Source: Sphingobacteriales bacterium (GTDB taxonomy: Bacteria > Bacteroidota > Bacteroidia > Chitinophagales > UBA2359). From it: DNA of 64,000 nucleotides. Position numbers and translations under genes: made by a program. The notes below the pieces were generated by a model. It made no database searches and was not told the DNA's origin. It worked only from the letters and a program-made list of their open reading frames with translations. Numbering within the stretch: the first letter of the stretch is position 1; every line of letters starts with the position of its first letter. Positions 8,549-17,735 of this stretch are shown in pieces. Where the stretch lies: positions 1-64,000 of the forward strand of contig JADKCK010000020.1 in assembly GCA_016718845.1 (NCBI GenBank), given 5' to 3'.

Positions 8549-9418
8549 TTACAAATTGTTGATAATATCGTCTATTTCGCGTGCAAAGGTAGTGCTTTTT
8601 GTTAAACTTTTACACTTTTTTAGTGTTTTAATTGCATTATCTTTGTCACCTTTTTTTGCGTAAGCCTCTCCAAGGTAGTAATAAGCGTCAATATTGCTAG
8701 GATCTAGCTGTATGACGTACTGCAATCGGGGTATAGCTTTGTCTAATTGGTTAGAAACGACTGCCATTCTGCCAAGTACTAAGTTAGCGTTTACGTTAGT
8801 GGTGTCTTTATGTACTACTTCGCGCAGCATCATTACGCCCTTCATTACCTGCGAGGGGTCGGGTCCGGCGCCTTCTATGTAAGCAGTTGCCAATTTAACT
8901 TGTGTTTCTAGGTTTTGCGGTTCAAATGCCTGCACGTGTTCGTAAGCCGACACCATGCTGCTCAACAGATAGCCTCGAAGTGTAGAGTCGTTAGAGATAG
9001 CCGATGCGATAGCTATTTTATCGGCGGCTTTTTGCCAGTTTTCTTTGGTAGAGTCGGTTTGTGCTACTTTTTGGCTAAAATAGGCAACTATTTCTACGTA
9101 GCGTGCTTTGTCCCATTCGTTGGCTAATTGGTTGTATAGTTTTGCCTGTTGGGTTTTGTCGGCGTTTTTTAGTTGTTCTTCTAGTGCATTTATGCGTTCT
9201 TTGCTATCGGCAGGTACTTTATTTTTTAAAGTTTGCACCAATTGCGGCATGTCTATGGTGGGTGTTGGTGCTTGCACTGGAGCAGCACCGTCTCGGTTGG
9301 CACCGGGCATTGCTCCTGCATTTTGTTGGTCGGGTGGCAAGTGTCGTGTTCCTCCAAGATATAAGCCAACTAATAAGGCAATACAAGCAAGGGTAACAAA
9401 AAGTTGGTTTCGATTCAC
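8549..9418 (-). CDS. Membrane-anchored TPR protein
   Basis: A 289-residue protein with one N-terminal transmembrane anchor (about residues 6-23), a Pro/Ala/Gly-rich linker, a Lys/Gln-rich helical segment, and tetratricopeptide repeats in the C-terminal half (for example ANLVLGRMAVVSNQLDKAIP and AYYYLGEAYAKKGDKDNAI). The TPR domain should sit on the periplasmic side as a protein-interaction platform. It lies between the HU-like gene and the COX24-like gene, all on the minus strand. Specific partner unknown. Confidence 0.8.
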   Translation of the reverse strand: MNRNQLFVTLACIALLVGLYLGGTRHLPPDQQNAGAMPGANRDGAAPVQAPTPTIDMPQLVQTLKNKVPADSKERINALEEQLKNADKTQQAKLYNQLANEWDKARYVEIVAYFSQKVAQTDSTKENWQKAADKIAIASAISNDSTLRGYLLSSMVSAYEHVQAFEPQNLETQVKLATAYIEGAGPDPSQVMKGVMMLREVVHKDTTNVNANLVLGRMAVVSNQLDKAIPRLQYVIQLDPSNIDAYYYLGEAYAKKGDKDNAIKTLKKCKSLTKSTTFAREIDDIINNL

Positions 9419-9486
9419 AAAGGAATAATTGATTGGAATTTTAAAAAATACTACTTATGTTTGGACATATTGTCCTTATTTAGGTT

Positions 9487-9843
9487 TTATTCATCATCGT
9501 CTTCATCTTTGGTGTTGTTGTTGGCTCTTTTAACAACAACTTTACCCGATGCTATTTGTGCAATGCTTGCTTCTTTTATGGCATCGGTAAATTGTTTGGC
9601 TGCCTTAAAACAAGGAGTATAGTGTTCGGGTATTTCTATAGGCTCGTTTTTCATGATATGTCTACCTATCTTTGTGGCTCGATACTTGGTAGTAAAACTA
9701 CCAAAGCCACGAATGTAAACTTCATCGCCTACCGAGAGGCAGTCTTTAACTTCTTGAAAAAAGGCTTCGAGTGTTACCAAAACATCTACTTTCTGAACGC
9801 CTGTTCTTTCGGCTAGCCGATTGATAAGTTCGGACTTTCGCAT
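9487..9843 (-). CDS. HU/IHF-family DNA-binding protein with acidic tail
   Basis: A 118-residue protein whose first 90 residues follow the HU/IHF fold: N-terminal helices (MRKSELINRLAERTGV), the VYIRGFGSFTTKYRATKIGR beta-arm entry, and the arm's IPEHYTPCFKAAK with the conserved proline and KxxK region. It binds and bends DNA as a dimer in the nucleoid. Beyond the usual 90 residues there is an extra basic-then-acidic tail ending KDEDDDE. It is probably the first gene of an operon with the TPR gene (68 bp apart). Confidence 0.9.
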   Translation of the reverse strand: MRKSELINRLAERTGVQKVDVLVTLEAFFQEVKDCLSVGDEVYIRGFGSFTTKYRATKIGRHIMKNEPIEIPEHYTPCFKAAKQFTDAIKEASIAQIASGKVVVKRANNNTKDEDDDE

Positions 9844-10308
9844 AAAAACTTTGTTTTGTGGTGTATAATAGTGGATATATAGCTTGGTTAGAAAGATAAG
9901 TATTTTATAATCAAATAAAATAAAGCTACTCTTTATTGTAACTTGATGCAGATATTTAAATGTTTTATAACTAATAGATTACTTTGTTCTCGTGGTGTCA
10001 CCTACTTGTCGAGTTTGGGTAAGCCTATCATGGTTGGTGAGCTTGTCGAACCATCAATCCTAAAAAAACATTTGCCACGCCAAGCGAGGCGTTTCGACTT
10101 AGTTCGAGTAAGCTCATAGAACATCGTTTAAGGATATATCGTATTGATAAGCTCTTACGAGCTAATACTGCATCTTTGTGTTGATGGCAAATTATTAAAG
10201 TACATAACAACAACTAAATGTTTTTGTTTTACAAAAGTCGCTGATTTTCAGCAACTAAACAAGTTTTTTCGATTTTTTACGCAACAAAGTTTTTTAAAAA
10301 AATAGCTT
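9844..10308. other. Non-coding gap between divergent genes
   Basis: 465 bp without a supported gene. It holds a GAGCTTGTCGAAC element (10040-10052), the complement of the TTCGACAAGCTCA sequence found at 23930-23942, and otherwise AT-rich sequence. No clear promoter consensus was found for either flanking gene. Confidence 0.5.
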
Positions 10309-10974
10309 ATGGACGGATTAAAAAACAACATTCACTGGCAGACTACTTTTTTGCACAACAGATGGGCATCTGTTTGGGCTAATTTAGGCATACAAAACCC
10401 CTTATTGCCCTCTTTGTTTCGAGCAATTGTTTCTGCCTATACCCATTCGGGTAGGTATTACCACACCTTACATCATCTTTGCGATTTATTTGCCGTGTTA
10501 GACCCTTACCGCCACCAATTGGAGCATCCGCTGGCGGTTGATTTAGCAGTGTTTTATCACGACATTATATACAGTACCTACCGAAAAGATAATGAGGAAC
10601 GTAGTGCCGAATATGCGGAACAACAATTGGCATTGCTGGGCTGTTCGCCCGATTTAGTAACCTTAGTAAGTGAGCTAATTAGGGCAACTAAGCGTCATCA
10701 GGCGTTGCATTCAACCAACGATTTTTATTATTTTTTAGATGCCGATTTGTCTATCTTGGCTGCCCCATCTGATACCTACAAACAATATACCAAAGATATC
10801 AGACAAGAGTACAATTTGGTGCCCAATTGGTTGTATAAACAAGGGCGTGCAAAAGTATTGCGTATTTTTGTAGAGCGGCAGCGCATTTATTATACCAATG
10901 ATATGCAGCAGCGTTTTGATGCTATGGCTCGCAAAAATATGTTAGATGAGTTGGTAATGTTAGAGGCGGATTAG
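10309..10974 (+). CDS. HD-superfamily metal-dependent phosphohydrolase
   Basis: A 221-residue cytosolic protein of the predicted HD hydrolase group COG4339. Metal-ligand candidates are the histidine pair in YYHTLHHL, the HD-type FYHDIIY motif with downstream NEERSAEYA, and the later aspartates of YYFLDADLSILAAP, a segment characteristic of this group. The substrate is unknown; HD enzymes usually cleave phosphoester bonds of nucleotides or related compounds. It ends 4 bp before the convergent end of the enoyl-CoA hydratase gene. Confidence 0.82.
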   Translation: MDGLKNNIHWQTTFLHNRWASVWANLGIQNPLLPSLFRAIVSAYTHSGRYYHTLHHLCDLFAVLDPYRHQLEHPLAVDLAVFYHDIIYSTYRKDNEERSAEYAEQQLALLGCSPDLVTLVSELIRATKRHQALHSTNDFYYFLDADLSILAAPSDTYKQYTKDIRQEYNLVPNWLYKQGRAKVLRIFVERQRIYYTNDMQQRFDAMARKNMLDELVMLEAD

Positions 10975-10978
10975 CGTT

Positions 10979-11755
10979 TTATTGTCCTACAAATTTTGCG
11001 GCTCGTTTTTCTAAAAAGGCAGTGGTTCCTTCTTTAAAATCTTGGGTGTCGCAGCATTCGCCAAAGTGTTTTACTTCGGCATCAAAGCCGCTATGGTTGC
11101 CAGCAAAATGTGCATTTACGCATTGTATTATTTTTTCGATGGCGAGTGGTGCTTTGCTGCTTATTTTTTTGAGTATCTCTACACATTTAGGCATTAGTTG
11201 TTCGGGTTCTACAACATGATTTACCAAGCCTAATTGCAGGGCTTCGGTAGCTCCGATAATATCGGCGGTCATCAGCAGTTCTAGGGCTTTGCCTTTGCCT
11301 ACTAATTGTACCAAACGTTGTGTGCCGCCGTAGCCGGGTATAATACCTAGGTTAACTTCGGGCTGTCCAAATTTTGCATTTGTGGCTGCCACCCTAATAT
11401 GGCAAGCCATTGCTAGCTCGCATCCGCCGCCTAATGCAAAGCCATTAACGGCGGCTATAATAGGTTTTGGATAATGCTCGATGGTGTTGAAGATGTGGTG
11501 TCCGCGTGCCGACAAGTCGCAACCTTCGTTGGCGTTAAAGTGGGCAAACTCGGCAATGTCGGCACCAGCAGCAAAAGCTTTCGCTCCTGTACCTGTAATA
11601 ATAATGCCACATACCTCGTCAACTTGTTCGTAATCTTCTAACAAGGCGTGTAGCTCGCCCAATAGGGTCATGTTTAGGGCGTTGAGTTTGTCGGGGCGAT
11701 TAATGGTAATATGTAAGATGCGATTTTCGTCTGTATGGGTTAGTAGGTGTTGCAT
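10979..11755 (-). CDS. Enoyl-CoA hydratase/isomerase family protein
   Basis: A 258-residue crotonase-fold enzyme. The CoA-binding/oxyanion segments are AFAAGADIAEF (about residues 63-73) and ALGGGCELAMACHIRVA. The general acid/base glutamates sit in GCELA and in FGQPEVNLGIIPGYGGTQRL. It hydrates 2-enoyl-CoA to 3-hydroxyacyl-CoA in beta-oxidation or short-chain acyl-CoA metabolism. Length and motifs are typical of the short-chain hydratase branch. The neighbouring B12-binding gene on the same strand suggests a link to acyl-CoA metabolism, but 113 bp separate them. Confidence 0.9.
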   Translation of the reverse strand: MQHLLTHTDENRILHITINRPDKLNALNMTLLGELHALLEDYEQVDEVCGIIITGTGAKAFAAGADIAEFAHFNANEGCDLSARGHHIFNTIEHYPKPIIAAVNGFALGGGCELAMACHIRVAATNAKFGQPEVNLGIIPGYGGTQRLVQLVGKGKALELLMTADIIGATEALQLGLVNHVVEPEQLMPKCVEILKKISSKAPLAIEKIIQCVNAHFAGNHSGFDAEVKHFGECCDTQDFKEGTTAFLEKRAAKFVGQ

Positions 11756-11868
11756 ATTAATAGGAAAATTTTGATACTAAATAAGGCTGTAAATGTACGA
11801 TAAATTGCGGCATTGTGGGTACCATAAAGTGTATTTTGGCAATTAAACGCACAATTTTATAGCAAATG

Positions 11869-12294
11869 TTAAAAAGAGCGGTTTTGGGCTACCCATTCGG
11901 TGATGTAATTAACAATGGTTGGCGTGTCGGTGCCTGGCGGAAAAAGTTCGCCAACACCCATTTCGCGCAGATGCAGCATATCATCATTAGGTATAATACC
12001 CCCGCCAGTCAATAGCACATCGTTCATGCCATTGTCTAGCATTAATTGCCTAATTTTAGGAAAAACGGTCATGTGAGCCCCCGACAAGATGCTGATGCCA
12101 ATTACATCAACGTCTTCTTGCAAGGCAGCATTAACCACCATCTGTGGTGTTTGGCGCAAGCCTGTATAGATAACTTCCATACCTGCATCGCGCAGAACGT
12201 TGGCTATTATTTTGGCTCCGCGGTCGTGTCCGTCCAATCCTACTTTGGCAACTAACACACGTATTGGGCGATTGAGTTTTTTAGATACTTCCAT
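11869..12294 (-). CDS. Cobalamin-binding domain protein, methylmalonyl-CoA mutase C-terminal type
   Basis: A 141-residue stand-alone B12-binding domain. The base-off cobalamin motif DxHxxG appears as GLDGHDRGAKI (residues about 19-29), followed by the SxL motif (ISILSGAHM) and GGG (LLTGGGIIP), as in the small/C-terminal part of methylmalonyl-CoA mutase. It should work with a separate catalytic subunit encoded elsewhere. Its ATG lies inside the end of the upstream small gene (14-bp overlap), which indicates translational coupling. Confidence 0.9.
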   Translation of the reverse strand: MEVSKKLNRPIRVLVAKVGLDGHDRGAKIIANVLRDAGMEVIYTGLRQTPQMVVNAALQEDVDVIGISILSGAHMTVFPKIRQLMLDNGMNDVLLTGGGIIPNDDMLHLREMGVGELFPPGTDTPTIVNYITEWVAQNRSF

Positions 12295-12508
12295 TTTTGT
12301 CTTGTGCTTCGTCGGTGTTGTGTTTGCGTCCTCGGCTTTTTTCCGATTTTTTTATTTTTTTGTCGTCGTTGGTATTATTCAAAAAATCGTTGATACGCTC
12401 AATATCAAAATTTGAGCGCACCTCACCAAAGGCATTAATGTCTAGGCTATATCCTTTTAGGTCTTTGTGTACTTCTGGCAGACCCGATAATGGTTTTCGT
12501 TTAGGCAA
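12281..12508 (-). CDS. Small conserved hypothetical protein, 75 aa
   Basis: A 75-residue basic protein starting MPKRKPLSGLPEVHKDLKGY, with a middle block LDINAFGEVRSNFDIERINDFL and a charged, low-complexity C-terminus. The middle block resembles a small conserved Bacteroidota family whose function is not known to me. The overlap of its end with the start of the B12-binding gene supports it being a real, co-translated gene. No membrane segment or signal. Confidence 0.65.
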   Translation of the reverse strand: MPKRKPLSGLPEVHKDLKGYSLDINAFGEVRSNFDIERINDFLNNTNDDKKIKKSEKSRGRKHNTDEAQDKNGSI

Positions 12509-12625
12509 AGCAAAAAATTTTAAGGTGATTGTTATTCGTAGGGGTTTGTGGGTTTCAATTATTTTCGTACAAAGGTAAATGCTTTTTGGTTGATAGCCAA
12601 ATTTTTTTTACCAAATGGCAAAAAA

Positions 12626-12658
12626 AAACAAAATGATGTATAAAACACCATTTTGTTT
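12626..12658. other. Hairpin in the gap upstream of the small gene
   Basis: Arms AAACAAAATG and CATTTTGTTT flank a 13-nt loop, with A-rich and T-rich sequence outside. It lies between the aspS stop (12845) and the 12281-12508 gene and could end aspS transcripts on the minus strand. The remainder of 12509-12844 shows nothing else. Confidence 0.4.
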
Positions 12659-12844
12659 AATAAATTTTGGTTGTTTCGGCAAAAAAGCATCTTTTCAAGC
12701 AGCAAAGGTTCACAAAAAAAGTCGGCAACCATATAAGGCAGTCCCATCACTGCGCTACAAAGTTACCGACCTAAACTGCTTACTATGGCTTCTACGTACC
12801 ATAAGACGGCAAGGGCTTACATTGGTTTAATGTAGCCGCAAAAA

Positions 12845-14593
12845 TTATTTTTTCAGATTTAGTTGTATGCACAATTCCGTCATTTGTTTGTCGTCTATTG
12901 CCGATGGTGCATCAAGCATTACATCACGTCCGCTGTTATTTTTCGGGAATGCAATAAAGTCGCGGATAACATCGGCACCGCCTAATAGGGCGCACAAACG
13001 GTCGAAGCCAAAAGCGATGCCACCATGTGGAGGTGCTCCGTACTCGAATGCACCCAGCAAGAAGCCAAATTTTTGTTCGGCTTCTTCGGGCGAAAAGCCC
13101 AATAGTTCAAACATTTTGGCTTGCAATTCGCGCTCGTGTATGCGTATCGAGCCGCCTGCAATTTCGTTGCCATTTAGTACCAAGTCGTAGGCTTCGGCTT
13201 TTAGAGTGGCGGGGTCGGCGGTAAGTAGGGTGGCGGCATTTTTGGGGCGTGTAAATGGGTGATGACAGGCTACCCAACGGGCATCTTCTTCGCTCCATTC
13301 TAATTGCGGGAAATCGAGTACCCACAAGGCTTTAAACTTATCGGCTTGGCGCAAGCCCAATCGGCTGCCCATTTCCAAGCGCAATTCGCTTAGTTGTTTG
13401 CGTGCTTTTTCGGCACCGCCCGATACAATTAGTATCAAATCGCCGGCGGTTGCCCCCATGCGTGTTGCCCATTCTTTTAGGTCGGCTTCGGTATAAAATT
13501 TATCTACCGACGATTTTACCGTACCATCGGCGCCTACGCGGGCATATACCAAACCTTTGGCACCAATTTGTGGGCGTTTCATCCATTCGGTTAGTTCGTC
13601 AATTTGTTTGCGGGTATAGTCGGCGGCTCCTTTGGCAACAATACCTACTACTAATTCGGCTTCGTCAAACACTTTAAAGTTTTTGCCTTGTGCTAAATCG
13701 GTGATTTCGGTAAACTGCATTTCAAAACGAATATCGGGTTTGTCGCTACCATACAAACGCATGGCATCGTCGTAGCTCATTCGGATAACTTCGCCAAGGT
13801 CGTAATTTTTTACGTAGCTAAAAATGTGTTTCAACAAACCTTCAAAGGTTTGCAAAATATCTTCGCGCTCTACAAAAGCCATTTCGCAGTCTATTTGGGT
13901 AAATTCCGGTTGTCGGTCGCCGCGAAGGTCTTCGTCGCGGAAACAGCGCACAATTTGAAAATACTTGTCGTAGCCCGACACCATCAGCAATTGTTTAAAT
14001 GTTTGTGGCGATTGAGGCAAGGCATAAAACTGCCCCGCGTTCATGCGGCTTGGCACCACAAAATCGCGGGCGCCCTCGGGCGTACTTTTGATAAGAAAAG
14101 GGGTTTCTATCTCCAAAAATCCAAGTCCGTCTAAATAGCGGCGGGTTTCTTGGGCTATTCGATGGCGCAAAATAAAGTTTTGTTGCACCAAGGGGCGGCG
14201 CAAATCGAGGTAGCGATATTTCATGCGCAACTCTTCGCCGCCATCAGTTTCGTTCTCCACCAAAAAAGGTGGCGTTTTAGAGGCGTTGATAACTGTTAGT
14301 TGGTCTACTTTTATTTCTATATCGCCAGTAGCCAAGTTAGGGTTTTTGTTACTTCGTTCGGCAACGGTGCCAACTGCCTGAATCACAAATTCGCGTCCTA
14401 GGTTAGCGGCTTGTTGGCTTAGTTCGGGGTTTATTTGCTGGTTAAATACCAATTGGGTTAAGCCATATCGGTCGCGCATATCCACAAAGGTAAGCCCGCC
14501 AAATTGACGTACACGCTGCACCCAGCCTGCCAAAGTAGTTGTTTGTCCAACATGTTCTATGCGCAATTCGCCACAATTATGGGTTCTATACAT
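12845..14593 (-). CDS. aspS: Aspartyl-tRNA synthetase
   Basis: A class II aminoacyl-tRNA synthetase charging tRNA-Asp. The start is placed at the ATG at 14593 (MYRTHNCGELRIEHVGQ), giving 582 residues, typical of bacterial AspRS; the frame runs 29 codons further upstream into sequence without homology. The OB-fold anticodon-binding domain (GWVQRVRQFGGLTFVDMRD) is N-terminal. Motif 2 is FRDEDLRGDRQPEFTQ, the bacterial GAD insertion follows, and motif 3 is GIAFGFDRLCALL. Housekeeping, with no unusual features. Confidence 0.96.
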   Translation of the reverse strand: MYRTHNCGELRIEHVGQTTTLAGWVQRVRQFGGLTFVDMRDRYGLTQLVFNQQINPELSQQAANLGREFVIQAVGTVAERSNKNPNLATGDIEIKVDQLTVINASKTPPFLVENETDGGEELRMKYRYLDLRRPLVQQNFILRHRIAQETRRYLDGLGFLEIETPFLIKSTPEGARDFVVPSRMNAGQFYALPQSPQTFKQLLMVSGYDKYFQIVRCFRDEDLRGDRQPEFTQIDCEMAFVEREDILQTFEGLLKHIFSYVKNYDLGEVIRMSYDDAMRLYGSDKPDIRFEMQFTEITDLAQGKNFKVFDEAELVVGIVAKGAADYTRKQIDELTEWMKRPQIGAKGLVYARVGADGTVKSSVDKFYTEADLKEWATRMGATAGDLILIVSGGAEKARKQLSELRLEMGSRLGLRQADKFKALWVLDFPQLEWSEEDARWVACHHPFTRPKNAATLLTADPATLKAEAYDLVLNGNEIAGGSIRIHERELQAKMFELLGFSPEEAEQKFGFLLGAFEYGAPPHGGIAFGFDRLCALLGGADVIRDFIAFPKNNSGRDVMLDAPSAIDDKQMTELCIQLNLKK

Positions 14594-14667
14594 TGTATTT
14601 GGGTTGTTTTGTTTAAATTTGGGTGCAAAGGTACGTGTTTTTTGAACAAAAAGGTATAAGTATAGCA

Positions 14668-14702
14668 AAAAACTCCGCAAACATTAAGCTTGCGGAGTTT
14701 TT
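14668..14702 (-). terminator. Terminator between the SprB gene and aspS
   Basis: Perfect 13-bp arms AAAAACTCCGCAA and TTGCGGAGTTTTT around a 9-nt loop lie about 98 bp past the SprB gene's stop and upstream of aspS. T-rich on both strands, it should end the minus-strand SprB transcript. Confidence 0.8.
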
Positions 14703-14799
14703 TGTTACTTGGGGGTGTTAGATTCCTATTATCTTCCTAAAACATTAAGAAGATAGCCGTTTAACAAAATTGCATAAAAGCTAATATTCAGCCCTATGT

Positions 14800-16338
14800 T
14801 TATTGTACCATTATTTTTTGCAAATAGCTAACATCTTTGCCCAGCAGTTGCAAATGATACAATCCGCGTGCTAAATCATCAACAGCAACATATTGTGTTG
14901 CATTGCCATTTGTGGTGTAAGTGGCTGTTTTTACTAACCTACCTGTCACATCAAACAATTGCATTTGTAGATTGTTACTTGGCATATCCGATAAGTTAAT
15001 GTAAAAACCCGCTTGGGTAGGGTTTGGATACACCAATATGCTACCTTGTTGTAAATTGTTGATACCTACTGCACATACGCTAACGGTTACTTGTGTACTT
15101 GCCGTACAGCCATTTGTACCGGTGGCTACTACCGTATAAGTAGTGGTTTGGTTTGGATTGGCAACAGGCGCATTTACATTGCCGCTCGACAAACCCGTCG
15201 AGGGTATCCATTGATAACTTGCCCCACCTGTATTGGTGGCTACTAATTGTATACTGTTGCCACCACAAACAACTGGCGATGCAGGGCTAACACTTGGCGA
15301 GGGTGACGATTTGACATTTACCGATACCGTAGCCGTATTTGTACAGCCTTGTGTGTTTGTAACCGTTACTACGTAGGTAGTGTTGGTGGTAATAGTGGCT
15401 ATTGGGTTTTGTATATTGGCATCTGATAGGCTTGCGGCAGGACTCCATGCGTAGGCATTGCCACCTGCTGCGTTTAATTGCACCGTTTGCCCAACACATA
15501 CTTGGTTGTTTGCCGCCGATGCTGCTACAACAGGCGTGGTTGTGTTAACAACAATGTTGTTTTTCACAAATTCGCAGCCATTGGCATCGGTTACTGTTAC
15601 CGCATAAGTACCTGCGGCTAAGTTGTTGGCAGTTGCCGCTACGCAGTTGCTAGCATCGTTCCATAAGTAGCTAAATGGCGGATAACCACCCGACACCGTA
15701 ACACTTGCCCAACCAGCATTTACGCCTACACAAGTTGCCTGCGACGAACTGCTCATTTGTGGCGGTGCAGGGGCAACTATCTCGCGCGTTTCTACATGCG
15801 AGCAGCCAATGGCATTAGTTACCGTTACCGTATAATTGCCTGCTGCCAAATTGTTGGCAATGGCATTCGTGCTTCCGTTGTTCCAGGCGTAGGTTAAGGT
15901 GCCTGCCGTTGCCGACGATATAACGGCAATGCTGCCATCTTCGTTGCTGCCACAACTTGGGTTGCTTACTTGTAACTCGCTTACAAAAGGCTCTGGTTCG
16001 CTGATAGTTACCGTGGTGCTTATAACACAACCAGTAGGGTGTGTAACGGTTACGGTATAAGTACCGGCAGCTAAACTGTCGGCGGTGTGTACTATTTCGC
16101 CATTGTCCCAAGCAAATGTACAACCACTAAACATACATTGGCAGCCTGTGCTTGCTACCGTAGCCACACCCGTAGCTTGCCCTACACAACTAACATTGTT
16201 AAATGCCGTTGATAATACATACGCGTTTGCGGTACAAATACTATCGCCGGCTAAAACAATTTGCGCTTTAGCCGTTGATACACCAATAATGCCATAAACA
16301 AGCACTATTAGATAAACGAAGTAAAAAACTTTTTTCAT
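14800..16338 (-). CDS. SprB/Ig-like repeat secreted protein with T9SS type A sorting domain
   Basis: A 512-residue secreted protein with an N-terminal signal peptide (cleavage probable after STAKAQ), SprB-type repeats recognisable by LAAGTYTVTVT and NNLAAGNYTVTV, a Cys-rich first repeat (CQCMFSGC), two PKD/Ig-like segments with CVGQTVQLNAAGG and CGGNSIQLVAT, and a C-terminal type A sorting domain (ILVYPNPTQAGFYI ... LARGLYHLQLLG). It is likely a cell-surface adhesin or structural protein exported by T9SS. It has its own consensus promoter (16402-16432) and terminator. Confidence 0.85.
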   Translation of the reverse strand: MKKVFYFVYLIVLVYGIIGVSTAKAQIVLAGDSICTANAYVLSTAFNNVSCVGQATGVATVASTGCQCMFSGCTFAWDNGEIVHTADSLAAGTYTVTVTHPTGCVISTTVTISEPEPFVSELQVSNPSCGSNEDGSIAVISSATAGTLTYAWNNGSTNAIANNLAAGNYTVTVTNAIGCSHVETREIVAPAPPQMSSSSQATCVGVNAGWASVTVSGGYPPFSYLWNDASNCVAATANNLAAGTYAVTVTDANGCEFVKNNIVVNTTTPVVAASAANNQVCVGQTVQLNAAGGNAYAWSPAASLSDANIQNPIATITTNTTYVVTVTNTQGCTNTATVSVNVKSSPSPSVSPASPVVCGGNSIQLVATNTGGASYQWIPSTGLSSGNVNAPVANPNQTTTYTVVATGTNGCTASTQVTVSVCAVGINNLQQGSILVYPNPTQAGFYINLSDMPSNNLQMQLFDVTGRLVKTATYTTNGNATQYVAVDDLARGLYHLQLLGKDVSYLQKIMVQ

Positions 16339-16401
16339 GTTATTTAGGTTTAGGATTATTAAAAGATAGCAAAAACCAATCCAGTTTTGCTTAATGCCCT
16401 A

Positions 16402-16432
16402 CAAAGGTACTACTTTTTAAAATCACCAACAA
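16402..16432 (-). promoter_or_regulatory. Bacteroidota consensus promoter for the SprB gene
   Basis: On the minus strand TTG (16430-16432) is followed after 20 bp by TACCTTTG (16402-16409), matching TTG-N17-23-TAnnTTTG. It lies about 64 bp upstream of the SprB gene's ATG. Confidence 0.75.
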
Positions 16433-16544
16433 TTTTTTGACAAAAATGTGGTACTTTTGTACCTTTATTTGCCCTTATTAACCCTATTTTTGTACTTATT
16501 AACTATTATTAGCAAACTTGTCGCTTAAAAAACTAAACAACTTT

Positions 16545-17735
16545 ATGTCTTTATCTCATTTTCGTGTAGCAATTGTTGTGCTTGCACTTATGATAGCCAA
16601 CAATGCCTTAGCACAAACAAACACAGCCAAAGCAACCGAAAAAAACGACTCGGTAAGCAAAACATTAGTGCTGCAAAAAACCATCTACGGGCAAATATCG
16701 CCCAAATCTATCGTACACTCGGGCGATGGCTTGTTTTTTGCCCAAAACATGATGTATAACCACACCGTAACCGTATACGACCGCAACTATAAGCTCCTAA
16801 AAACCATTAAAGACGAGGTCAACCTTGCCGATTATGGCTTCGATGATTATAACAACACCTACAAAGGTGCACCCGTTGAGGTAGCTTTTTCGCACGGGGG
16901 GCAATATGCTTGGGTATCGAACTACTTGATGAACGGCAAGGGCTTTGATAATGCAGGCGAGGACGATTGTAATAAAAGCGATTGCTACGACCCTAGCTTT
17001 TTGTACAAAGTTAATACCCAAACCTACCAAATCGAGCAGGTTATTAAGGTAGGTGCTGTGCCTAAGTACGTAGCGGTGTCGCCAAACAACAAGTATGTGC
17101 TGGTAACAAACTGGTGCAGCGGCGATGTGAGCATAGTTGATGTGGCACAAAGCAAAGAGATTTTGCGGATAGATTTAGGTCCTCATCCGCGCGGCATTGT
17201 TATAGATAACAAATCGGAGCATGCCTATATTGCCCTTATGGGCGGTACGCGCATCGCCGATTTAAACCTAAATACCTTAAAATTAAGCTGGCTTACCAAA
17301 GTAGGTCTTACGCCGCGCCACTTAGTTATAGACCCCATCAACAATCGCTATTTGTATGCCACCCTAAACAACGAGGGCAACGTAGTTAAAGTTGATTTAA
17401 CCACCAATAAAGTAGTTAAGAAGTGCTACAGCGGCAAAGCTCCCCGAAGTATGACCATCTCCGACGACGGTTCTTATCTTTATGTGGTCAATTATTTAAG
17501 TAACACCATCTCTAAAATTCGCACATCGGACATGAAAGTAATAGAGAAGCAAAAAACTAATCATCACCCCATCGGTATTACCTACGATAGCCAACAAAAT
17601 ACAGTTTGGGTGGCTTGTTATTCGGGTTGTATTATGGTATTTGAAGATACCGAACCCCTAAACGCCCCTAAACCCACATTAGTTGCTAATAAACGCCAAC
17701 TTAGCTACTGTTCCATCGGCACCATCTGTTGTTAG
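16545..17735 (+). CDS. YncE/YVTN-like beta-propeller protein, frame ends prematurely
   Basis: The start is placed at the ATG at 16545 (MSLSHFRVAIVVLALMIANNALAQ, a signal peptide); the frame is open 9 codons further upstream. About 360 residues form YVTN/YncE-type beta-propeller blades with signature turns such as VSPNNKYVLVTNWCSGDVSIVD, GPHPRGIVID and DDGSYLYVVNYLSNT. The propeller ends with VWVACYSG. The last codons (after LVANK) look non-native, because a plus-one frame continues with a SPOR-domain coding region. Removing one A from AAA at 17691-17693 would join the two into a secreted propeller-SPOR protein. Ligand unknown. Confidence 0.8.
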   Translation: MSLSHFRVAIVVLALMIANNALAQTNTAKATEKNDSVSKTLVLQKTIYGQISPKSIVHSGDGLFFAQNMMYNHTVTVYDRNYKLLKTIKDEVNLADYGFDDYNNTYKGAPVEVAFSHGGQYAWVSNYLMNGKGFDNAGEDDCNKSDCYDPSFLYKVNTQTYQIEQVIKVGAVPKYVAVSPNNKYVLVTNWCSGDVSIVDVAQSKEILRIDLGPHPRGIVIDNKSEHAYIALMGGTRIADLNLNTLKLSWLTKVGLTPRHLVIDPINNRYLYATLNNEGNVVKVDLTTNKVVKKCYSGKAPRSMTISDDGSYLYVVNYLSNTISKIRTSDMKVIEKQKTNHHPIGITYDSQQNTVWVACYSGCIMVFEDTEPLNAPKPTLVANKRQLSYCSIGTICC